Positions 23,201-35,200 of a stretch of DNA of 64,000 nucleotides are shown in pieces. The notes beneath the pieces were generated by a model. That model saw nothing but the letters and a program-made list of their open reading frames with translations. It did not search any database and was not told the origin of the DNA. Within the stretch, counting starts at the first letter, position 1, and every line of letters begins with the position of its first letter. The DNA is taken from contig OZ021732.1 of assembly GCA_963978545.1 (NCBI GenBank), forward strand, positions 50,015,214 through 50,079,213. The letters run 5' to 3'. The position numbers and the translations under genes were made by a program. The DNA comes from Linyphia triangularis. Its lineage: Eukaryota > Arthropoda > Arachnida > Araneae > Linyphiidae.

Positions 23201-26200
23201 AATTTAATTTCTGAACAATCTTTCAAATGAAAAACTCTTTAAATCTTGTACTAAGGTCAACTTCTTTGCTACAAACCTAAAATATTTAAATGAAACCTAA
23301 AATAAAGAATAGACAATATCTATTAAAACTTGGGAAAAACAAACAACCCTTTTTAAATTTGGGATCTAAATTGTAATTTCAATAGCCGTTCATTTTAAGG
23401 CTTTTTTCAAGTGAGATTGTGACATGTGTTATCAAAATTTTTAGATACTATATGAAAATAACCAACTGTGGGCATATTATAGGTTTTAGCTTAAGTTTTC
23501 TTAATCTTTTAATTTCATCAAATTTGCAGTTTTACTTCATTTAAAAAAAAAATTTTGAAAGTTTGATTACAAGACAATAAATGTGAATGCATTTAATAAT
23601 ATTTATTTTCTTCATTTTTTCAGCACATAAAATCAACTCTCGCTACAAAAACGATTTCTGGCCCACTGTCTGGTTTATTAAATCAGATCATTTTGTATTC
23701 TAACATTCCTAGGAAACAATCAAAGTTTGAGGTATTTATCTTTGAAAAAAAATCTAATTGCATGTTAATTTTTCCTCTTTCATACGATTTCTTATTTTTC
23801 GCCTATGATTTTCTACTATATCATTAATATAAATGTTCAATACTTGATATGCCTATTTTAAAAAAGTATTTATGTGTGAAAATTTATATTTATCTTTTTA
23901 ACTTTGAATTTAATTTTTAAAATTATTTTTTTTTATTTCATTATTTTGTAACTTTGCTGTATACTATGTTAAAACTGTACACCTACTTTTTGTTTTGCCA
24001 ACAAACAAATTTTGAAATTATAATTTATATATTAATATAATGCTCTGCATATTTTATATTGCCAAAGCTTGTCATCTTGTTTCAAAAGCTTTTAAATAGG
24101 AAGTTGCATATAATTATCTATATTTACTATGTAATAAAATTCTTGATATATTCTCTCTTATCCTTGTGCTTTTACGTTATTTATATTGAAATCTTGCAAT
24201 AGATTTTATAGTTGCTTTATAACAATTTATTGTGCTGCTTTATTTACAATTTATTAGTAACAATTAGAAGAAAGTACTTCAAAATTTTTAGGAATAAACA
24301 TTTTAGTATATTTTTCTTTTAATGTTTTAACAATTTCTACCAATTTTAAATGATTATTTTCTGCTTGAAATTAAAAAAAGCTGAATTTTCATACTTGACC
24401 TTGGTTTATGTAATCATTGCTTAAAAACCTTGAAATGTTAGTACTTGAAAAAATTTCACGTTTTGAAGTTAAAAAAATTTGAGGGAAATAAAAAAAGTTA
24501 CGATATCTCAAATGCAGTTATTTTAAAATAGTGGTATGTTTTTTATGTTACTTAAAATGTTTTTTTTTTTTTTTTTAATTAAGTTAATTTTTGTGAACAT
24601 AAACAGTTCTAAAAGATTAATAACACAAACTTTAAACTTGATTTGTGAAAAACTAATTTTATTATACAAGACGGCTTTTATGCTTAAATTTATTGTTTCA
24701 AGAAAAGATAAATTTTGTATATTATATCTCTGACATCATGGTAGTGAAGATATTATAGCTAGACTGCCTTTCTTCTAGTATGAACTTGCTGTTTATAATT
24801 TCCCTTTACATTGAATAATCTTTTTAGTTAAAAAATTTTTGGTTCATTAATCAACTCACACTTTTGTTCAACTTAATGAAGTCCTATTTAAATGTCTTTA
24901 GTAAGTTAATGTTTAACTGTTTAATTAAATCAGTAGTTATTAGTTCACTATAAATATACATTAATGTGTGTGTCTAAAAAAGTTGTTTTGCTTGAAAATT
25001 GTTTAATGTTATGTGTTTGCCTGTTTTAAAATCTTAAGTTTACATCCTATTGTAATCTTTTGATATAGAATTTTCTTAAAAACAGTTTAAAGATAAGGAA
25101 TCCTCGTTTGATAGGTGAAGCTTGGGAAATATTTGCACAAAGTACAAAAGTAAGTTTAATTTTTGTTTCAAAACTAAAAACTGTTCTTTGACTATTTTAA
25201 TACATTTCTATCAAATTCTTATGAATAATTGTAAAACTAATTTGAAAATCCTTTTAAGTGTAGAATTTTCTCTAGACTTTGTTTAATACTTTTATTATAG
25301 TCTGTGTACTAAATGTGTTTCAAGAAATTTTTGTTTTCCTTTTGATATTGAAACATAATTGCTGATATATAAATTGAATAACATTTCCTACATATTTCTC
25401 TTATTTTTTGCTCAATCTTATTCCGACTTTTTTACCAATTAAACCTAATTACAAAATGACGAATCTTTCATGATTCTTGTCAAGTTTGTAGGAATATTCA
25501 GGAGATTGTTTTCATCTGTTAAAATTGTCTTTAAACCTGCTCAGTTATATGAAGACAGCTTCTTAAAATTTCCTGAAAGATTCACTTAAGTCTTTGAGAA
25601 AATTGTGACTCAATAATAATAAATAAAACAAAATTCTAAACTAATTGAATTTGTGTTTCTAAGTAAATCCTAGTTGGCGATCCGATGTGTGCATGATCTG
25701 ATCCAAGCAATGAAATTCTGAAATAATTTTTCTCAATATTTTCTTTGTGCAATTAAACTCTTTTATTTCATTTGGAAAATTGTTTAAAAAAATTAAAATT
25801 TGCATTTTAAGAGTTTTGTTAAGACATAAATGTGTATGCTCTTACAGTTTATTACTGCATCTAAATTATATGAATTTTTCTAAAATTAGAATGAAGCTGA
25901 TGCTTCTGCTGGTAAAACAACTAATGCTAATGGAATGATAACAGTAAATGGTGTAAATTCTGAGAACTCATCTGAAAAACGTGCAGCTGAACATCAATCG
26001 GATAAGACAGTTAAAAAGGCTCGCCTAGAAAAGCAAACAGATTGCAAAGGTAACATTTTCAAAATTGTAATAAAAGTGGCTCAATATTGAATGTAGAATT
26101 GCAGTTAATATTAATTAATATACAAATGGTAAGTTGTCAGAACAATTTTGATTGGAGAATTTTTGCTTACAACTAGTTGTTATGTAAAAAATAATTTATT

Positions 26201-29200
26201 TTATTGTTGAGGGTATTAAGAAAATATATTTATTCCTTAAAGTAATATTATTTTTATTTGTTTGAATTTGTTAACTAATCCTTGTATCGAAATAAAATTG
26301 CATAAATCTATAAATTAATTATAAATTTTTATGTCTCAGGAGTATGATGTTTGTGTATAAGGATATGTGCTCTTTCTTTACATTATACTTTAATATATAA
26401 TGTGCATTTCTGTTCATTTTCGTGTTTGGTAAATTTTCAGCCATGCTCTTTTTTAATAGTGATAGTGTATTAGATCATAGTCTTTGTAAAAGATGGTGTT
26501 CTTTTGATGCAAACATTACATAGTTTGAGTCGGATAATAGCAGTCTATTTAGCTCATGTTAAGCTGGTTTAATTTCCAAATCCACATTACTTGGGAGTTG
26601 CTAATAAACTTATTACTTTTAAATTTAGCAAGGTGGTTTTTTTTTTTTTTTTTTTTAGAGATCTGGTATTATTTTATTGTTTTCTCAGTGATTTTATCTA
26701 TTCAATAAAATTGAAAGAAATTATTTAACACTCTGCCTGAAGTAAAGAAGCTCCACCCTTCCCCAAAGTTGATGTTAACTCATGATTACTGAAATAGCTC
26801 ATTAATTGTAATATTTTACTAATTACTTTACAAAGTTAAAAAAAGCTTTTTAAACAACAGAATTTTAACATCAAAATCTCTAATCCAGCGCAAATAAGGA
26901 AAATATTTTCCATTTCATTCTACAAAATTTCTGATGAGTGCAATTCAATGTTTTCTACTTTCAAGTGCACAAATATTAATAAATAATTGTAGTTTTTACA
27001 GTTTATTAACTTTTTTCTCTTTCATTTCCATAGAAATGAGGACTCCAAGCCAGTTTGATTGGTGTGAAGCATGTGAAAAAATTTTACTTGATTTTCCTAA
27101 TGGCCTAAGTGAAAAGAAATTAAGAAAACAGGTAAAATATGTATTAAATTATAAAATTCATGTTTTCCTTAACTATGTGAAGATAAGAATCAAAAGCAAG
27201 TTTTTGTCACAACAATTGGATGTTTTGATTTTTCATTTATTTTTATTCCAAGGTGTTACATTATTCATTTAATACATGCTTGTTACACTTGCATATTAAT
27301 TCTTATCAATTTTACATTTGCCTCTTTAAGGCAAAGGAATATAGATCTTTTTCCAGCTGACTTGACAAAAATAACATAAAATATGGTTGGTTTGCCCCGG
27401 TTTACTTATTTCACAACAATTAGATTTAAAATACTTTTAATGATCAACATAACATCTTTTGTGTAAAAAAAAGTACTTTAATGGGATACTTTCTTAGTTC
27501 TCTATACCTATTTTTATATCGGGTATCATACAACTTTGCTAAACACTGTGCAGAAAAAATATGATTCGTCATTGTCCAGTTTTTACTTTGTGTATTATGT
27601 CTGTTACGTCATCATGGAGTTGCTTATAAGAATTGACTTTTGTACTATTCGGCTTGTTCTGAATTCTGTTACGAACTGAAAAAGTGCAGACGATAATCTT
27701 TTTTTAGAATGTAAAAACGGTTATTTTATATATGTTCTTGTACTAGTTCTAAACTTTTTGTAATTAAAGAATGACGTGAAAGATTTTGCTCTCGTTTCTT
27801 AAGTGTACTGGCGTTTGTTACCTTCCATAATTTGAACCTGAAAAAGGATCCAAGTGAGATCCTACATATATTTTTGTGGCGTCCGCGACTTTTGACTTTA
27901 AAACGATTTAAAGATTGACTATGGAAGGAGAAAACACGAAACGCAAAGCGTTGAGACAATCATTCACGGTGTGTGCCAATAATGTTGAAGAGGTTTTACG
28001 AAATGATGAAACTACGGTAAACCAACTATGTCTTTTGCAAAAACAATTATTGGATAAATTTTCTCGCCTGGAAGCCGTACAGGAGAACATTGCACAAGCT
28101 CTCTTGAATGATGAAGATTTGGCGACGAATTACGATGAAGATTTTGCAAAAGCGGAAACCTACAGGGACAGATTTTGTGCGGTCTCGACACAGCTGGAAT
28201 TAAAAATTAACATGAATATTGACGCATCGAAAAGTGCTAACGCGATGGAAGAAAAACGTAAATTTAAGTTACCCCGTTTGGAGTTGAAAAGATTTACAGG
28301 TGAGCCGAAGGATTTTCTAGCCTTTTGGTCGCAATTTAGCAAAATTCATAGCGATGACAATATTCCGGATGAAGATAAATTCCAGTATTTGTTACAAAGT
28401 GTAGTGCCAAAATCTAAAGCGGCGAGGCTGGTAGAAAGCTACCCGCCCACGAGAGAAAACTATTCAAAAGTTATCGTTCAACTGAAGGATAGATTCGGTC
28501 GTGATGAATTACTCGTTCAAATTTATGTACGGGACCTTCTAAGCCTGGTTATGAAAAACGCATCCGGCAAAGGAAAAGTCGACCTATCTGAACTGTATGA
28601 CTTACTTGAGAGTAAGCTACTTGCTTTGGAAAGTTTGGGGCGCACGAAAGAAAAGTTTGCCGATTTTCTGGAACCCCTGGTGGAGTCCTGCCTTCCGGAA
28701 CAGGTACTGCGTGCCTGGGAAAGGAGTCGATCCATTGATGAGGCATCCAGTGGAACAGCTGACGCAAGCGTGCGTTCTTTGGAAAGATTAATGTCCTTCC
28801 TTCGCTCGGAGGTGCAAAGTGAGGAGATGATCATACTTGCTCGCTCGGGACTTGGAGTGCCACAGAAGAATTTACCAAACCGCAGGGATGAGGAGCCATC
28901 TTTGCCCACAAATGCAGTCTTGATTAATGCAGGTAAGGAAGAGGGGCCAGCCAAATTTAAATGTATATTTTGTTCAAAACAAAATCACTTTAGTTCTGAC
29001 TGTTTTTTGGCGCAGAAAATGTCTTTAAAGGATAAGAAGAGTATTCTTATAAAAAATAAAGCTTGTTTTAAATTAAACCATTCGGCACGATTTTGTCGAA
29101 ATAAATTCATTAAATGCGGTTTTTGCGATGACAAATCCCATCAAAGTTTAATGTGTCCCAAAAAAGAGGACATTAAAGTTGAAGACATTAAAGTAGAATC

Positions 29201-32200
29201 TGATCCTAGTATCACAGTTATAGGCAATACGCTTTCTAATCAGTCAGAAGTATCCAATATATATTTACAAACAATTATGATTAAAATTAGTCATAAAAAT
29301 AAAGAGCTGGTTTTGCTCTGCCTTCTGGACAGCGGTAGTGAAAATTCCTACATTACTCAACGGGCAATCGAAAAATTGAACTTGACACCTGTAGCAAAAC
29401 AAATCATGTTACACGGTTTGTTTGGGGGGAAGCAGACGGGTCCCAAGCAACATTCCCTCTATAATGTTGAAATAAGTAGTTTAAAGGGTGACTTTTCTTG
29501 TAAAATTCCAGTTCTTTCAGAGAATAAAATTTGTGGGTGTCTACCTAAGGTTAGGAATATATTGGTACTATCAGAACTAAAAGAAAAATATATTGATGTA
29601 CCTGATATTTATTCGTCACATTATGAAATCGATTTACTAATAGGAGCCGATTCTATTGGGTTAATCTTAACGGGTATGAGCATTACACTCGAATGTGGTT
29701 TAACGGCTGTTGAAACCAAGTTAGGATATACTTTAATGGGTAAAATTAAAGAAAATTTTAGGGAACATGTTGTAATGTCAGTGCCTGCTATAAGTGAAAG
29801 ACAATTGTCAAAACCAGTGGTAAGTATGTTATCCACACAATTGTCCACTTTTAATATCAAAGAATTGTGGGATCTGGAAACAATAGGTATTCGAGATCCA
29901 GTGGAGAATTTAAAAGGAAATATGCGTTATGCAAAAGCGATTGAGCAATTTGAGAATAATTTAAATGTGCTTCCAGATGGTAGATATGAATTGTCCTTGC
30001 CATTTAAAACTGAAAGCAAATTACCAAGTAATAAAAGTTTAACATTGAAAAGACACAAACGAATGTGTCAAGGTATAATTGATAAGGACTGTCTTGAATC
30101 CTATGTTGCTGTATTTAAAGAATGGGAGAGGTTAAAAATCATTGAAAAGGTCCCAGATAATGAAATTAAAAATGATGGTTATTATATGCCCCATAGACCA
30201 GTGTATACACCTTCTAAAACTACTAAGATCCGCCCCGTATTTGATGCATCTGCCAGGGAAAGAAGTAAACCTTCTCTTAATGATTGCCTTCATAGAGGTC
30301 CAAATTTAATTGAACTGATACCGGATATCTTAGATAGATTTCGTGTGTACCCTATTGGCATATCAGGAGATATTGAGAAAGCTTTTCTGCAATTAAGTAT
30401 AACCCCCAAATATAAGGACTTTTTAAGGTTTTTCTATCCCCATGAAAGTGAAAAAATAATTTATCGTCATTGTCGCGTGGTGTTCGGTGTCTGCTCAAGC
30501 CCATTTCTATTAGCAGCCTCAATAAAGCATTTGTTAGAGCATAGTCCCCCACAATATCGAGATTTGGTTAATAAACTGCGTCATTCCTTCTACGTAGACA
30601 ATTGTGTTACCGGTGTATTCCACGCCCAGGAAATACATCCATTTATTTCCAAGTCTGAGGAAATTATGAAAATGGGGTGTTTTAACCTCAGAGCATGGGA
30701 AAGCAATGTTAAAGGGGAGGGCGTAACTAAATCTGAAGGTGATACAAATGTATTAGGAGTTGTATGGAATTTAGACAGGGATACTCTTAGGTGTTTCATC
30801 GATAAGGAACAGTTAGGAAAAACTGAACAATTGACTAAACGGTCGATGTTATCTGCCATTCAGAGAATCTTTGATCCTATTGGCATATTAACAGCAGCTA
30901 CATTGCAGCCTAAAGTTTGGTTGCAAGAAACATGGAAACTAAAATTATCATGGGATGATCCCTTACCTCCAGATTTATATAACAAATTTAATAAATGGTT
31001 CACTGATATTTCCTTGTTAGAGGGCTTAGAAATCCCCAGATATTGTGAGGCTAATTCCTCATCAGACATGCACGTTTTCGTAGATGCTTCCAAAACTGCT
31101 TTCGTGGCTTGCGTTTTCTTAAGATCAAAAACACCTTTCGGAATTAAATTACATCTAATTAGAGCAAAGGCTAGGGTTGCTCCATCCAAAACTGTATCAA
31201 TACCTAGGTTAGAACTCTTGGATTGTTGCGTAGGTGCCAGATTGGCCAAATCCATTCAGAAGGCATTGGACCTGCCTGATTTGACCACTACTTTTTGGAC
31301 GGATTCTATGGTAGCTTTATACTGGATAAAACATTATGGGGAATGGTCAATTTTTGTGGCAAATAGAGTAAGAGAAATAGGAGAAATTACTCCTTCTGAA
31401 AACTGGAGACACGTTCCAGGTCACTTGAGTCCAGCAGATGTTCTTTCTCGTGGCTGTTCACCCAGATATATGTTGGATTCAAAATGGTGTGAAGGCCCAG
31501 CATGGCTAATTGAGGATTCTAAAAATTGGCCTACAACTGAGATCAATTGTGCAGTGAAAGAGGTCGATTCTGAAAGGAGGAAAGTTAAATTGTGTCACAT
31601 TAATGTAAACAATGAGGAATGGTATTCAAATAAGTTTTCGAATTACCACTCTATTATCAGGTTGACTGCATGGATCAAGATATTTCTTGATAACTGTCGT
31701 AAAACTACTGAAAATAGAGCGACGGGAAAACTCTCGTGTACTGAAATTGAAAGAGCCGAAAAGGTTCTTATTCGCTCGGAACAATCAAAATTCTTCCCTG
31801 ATCCAAATTGTGTACCAATAATTAACGTATTTAAGGATGATGAGGGATTGCTGCGTGTTAAGACTAGAATAACTGAGCGTAAAGATGACCATTGTTTTTT
31901 GTCACCTATCCTCCTTCCAGAAAACTGTACCTTGACTGTGAGGTTGATCCAATACTTACACCATACAAATTGTCATGCTGGTACTCAAATACTTCTCTCA
32001 ATTATCAGAGAGAAATATTGGATTCTAAAAGCTAGAAAAACTGTCCGAAATATCGTTAGGAAGTGTGTGAGGTGTCGAAGGTACAGTGCAAAACCAGCTG
32101 TTACTGAACCAGTAGCTCTGCCTCCTGACCGAGTTAGGGATACTAATGTTTTTGAGGTGTTAGGTGTTGATCTGGCCGGCCCTCTCTTCCTCCAGAATGG

Positions 32201-35200
32201 TGAAAAAGTCTGGATTGTTCTCTGTACCTGTGCAGTCTTCAGAGCAGTGCACTTGGAGCTCATAACTTCGTTGTCAACAGAGAACTTTCTGCTTTCATTT
32301 CGACGCTTTATCGCACGCAGAGGAAGACCTAAGATAGTGTATTCAGACAATGGTACTAACTTTAGGGGTGCTGTAGCTGAATTCAAAAATCTTGATTGGG
32401 AGAGTATAGAGCGGGAGACAGAAATTCAACAAATAAAGTGGGAGTTCATCCCACCCACCGCTGCATGGTGGGGGGGATGGTGGAAGAGACTTATAAGAGT
32501 GGTTAAAGATCTCTTAAAGTGTACTTTAGGAAACGCGATTTTGTCGTATGAAGAGCTTCTAACTGTTTTATGTGACTGTGAGTCTATCATAAACTCTCGC
32601 CCATTAACTTACATTTCAGAGGATTCCGAGAATCTTGTGGCAATTACGCCAGCAATGTTTTTGATGAGTAATTCTTCTCTTGATGTCACTGACTTAGATT
32701 TAAGTGATTTTGCCAAGTTTCAAAAACGAGTGAAGTTTCGGTCTAAACTTCTTAAGGATTTAAGGAGCAGGTTCCGAAAAGAGTATTTAGGTTTGTTAGT
32801 AGAAAAAAGTCAAAAACCATCATCTCGTTTCTTGACTGTTGGAGAAGTTGTGCTCATTGAGAATCCTAACAAGAAGCGTTTATATTGGCCTCTAGCCAAG
32901 GTATTGGAATTGATCCCAGGTAGAGATGGGAAAATTCGTTCTTTACGACTCAAATGTGGTAACTCAATAATAATTCGTCCTATCCAACGAGTATTTCCCT
33001 TAGAGGTACAGTCTGAAGATATTCCTGTGGCGGTCACTACCCCTTCTGATGTACCAGACGTTACTGATGATCCAGTTCAAGATCCTGTGAATGCCGAGTC
33101 AATTCCTGATGCTTCGGCTGACGATATCCACGGAATTTCAAGATATGGGAGAAAGGTGAAACCCCCGAAGAGACTGGACTTGCTCAATGTGACTTTGTTT
33201 TTTGAGTAAATAAATACTCAAAAAAGGTGGGAGTATGTTACGTCATCATGGAGTTGCTTATAAGAATTGACTTTTGTACTATTCGGCTTGTTCTGAATTC
33301 TGTTACGAACTGAAAAAGTGCAGACGATAATCTTTTTTTAGAATGTAAAAACGGTTATTTTATATATGTTCTTGTACTAGTTCTAAACTTTTTGTAATTA
33401 AAGAATGACGTGAAAGATTTTGCTCTCGTTTCTTAAGTGTACTGGCGTTTGTTACCTTCCATAATTTGAACCTGAAAAAGGATCCAAGTGAGATCCTACA
33501 ATGTCCTTATTTGCAACTAATTATTGCTGCAATTACATGTATTTTTTGTTTCATATTAGCTCAATAAACAATGTTGCATTAAATTGTAGCTACATTTCTA
33601 ATTATTGAAATTTGTGGTAATGGTTTTTTGCTGTTCTTTGAATGTAGCTTTACAAATATCAGGGGTGGGAATTCTGCGCCAATTGCGCCAGCGCGCGCCA
33701 AAAGTTGTATCCTGCGCCAACCTGCTACAAAACCACATTTAAGTGCAATTCTGCGCCAATTTTGCTTTAAATCTTCCTTTAAACGTGAACTCTAAAGCGG
33801 CAAACCAGCTTGCGCACGCCAAATCTATGTGGAGACGAAATTACGGCAACCTCAAGGGCCGTTTTGCACGAATTTCCATAACATTCGATTTTTCCTCCAA
33901 CATGCAATGTGTGGATTAGCCCTCTGAAATCGGCATTCACGCATGCGCTTTCATGTTCAAACACGTCTTGCACGGGACAAACTGAAATCGCCGCGATTGC
34001 TGATATCACGTGCGTCATTGCTAGATAAAATTTAGGGCTAAGCATTTAAAAAGAATATTTCCGCTCGGATACACGTGATGACGATGCCTTCTATTAAATT
34101 TAAGGTTGGTTTTTTTTGTAATATACTTGTTGGCTGTTGGTAATTAACTTTTAAACGTCCGTTTACATTTGAAATTAAGTAATCACAGATATGTAATCAA
34201 AATCCCGGAATGTTTCCGATTTAAAAAAAAAAAAAAAAGTTTATAGAACGGCATGAAGGGTAAAATCGGCGTTTTGGCGTAGAATTTGACCCGATTTGAA
34301 AAAAAAAATTGAGATTTAGAAACATTCTTATTTTAATTTTATGTATTGCTATTTTTGCTATAAGAATTGCTATTTTTATACAAATGAGTCTTATAATAAT
34401 AATAATAATAAAACAAAGAGTCAGTGGATCTGTAGAAAGCTACTTAAAATAGGTGTAGAACTTGACATATAATTTTTTACATAAGTAGTTTTGGCCATCT
34501 GATAGTACCTTTGATAAACAGAATGTTAAAATTTTAATTAGTTCATTTTTAATTAATTTTTTTACCAACCGACTTCAAATAGAGGTACAGCTCTGAAATT
34601 TTCTACATAAGTAGGTTTGGTTTTTTTTTAATTAGACTTTTTAAAAACAGAATGTTAAAATTTAATTAATTTTTTTAACTAATTTTTTAATTAAAAAATA
34701 GTCTTTTAATTAGGCTACAGCTCAGAAATTTTCAACATAAGTAGTTTTTACCTTCAAATTGTACATTTGACAAACAGAATGTCAAAATTTTATTTTTTAT
34801 TTATTTTTTTATTTAATTTTTTTTGTTATGTAAATTTTTTTTTTTAACGACTTTAAATATAGGTACACCTCTGAAATTTTCAACCTAAGTAGGTTTGGAC
34901 TTCTAGTTAGACTTTTGAAACACAGAATTTTAAAACTTTAATTTGTTTTTTAATTAATATTTTTACAAAGCAACTTCTACTAGATTTAGAGCTCTGAAAT
35001 TTTCAATATAAGTAGTTTTGGCCTTCTAATTTTGCTTTTCATAAACATTTGTTAAAATAATTCAGAGAGGTGAGGGAGGGTTGTGTTATTGTATGAACGG
35101 GCACATTTTTTGGTTCTCGATGGGGAGGGGGTTCTGATATTTAAGGGTTTACGTTGCAATTAATACTTAGCGAGTCAAGCGAACTTGTGCTTGCACTGCA

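Larger units (their letters stand above)
27602..33500 (+). mobile_element. Intact BEL/Pao LTR retrotransposon
   Basis: A 5.9-kb element in the same orientation as LYAR. The two 265-bp LTRs appear identical base for base, and the insertion is flanked by the 5-bp duplication ATGTC (27597-27601 and 33501-33505). A primer site, one long uninterrupted ORF and a purine tract are all present. No envelope gene is seen. Identical LTRs and an open frame imply very recent transposition. Confidence 0.95.

Noticed and set aside
28523..28954. Minus-strand ORFs inside the BEL coding region
   Set aside because: Shadows of a 1764-codon gene on the other strand.
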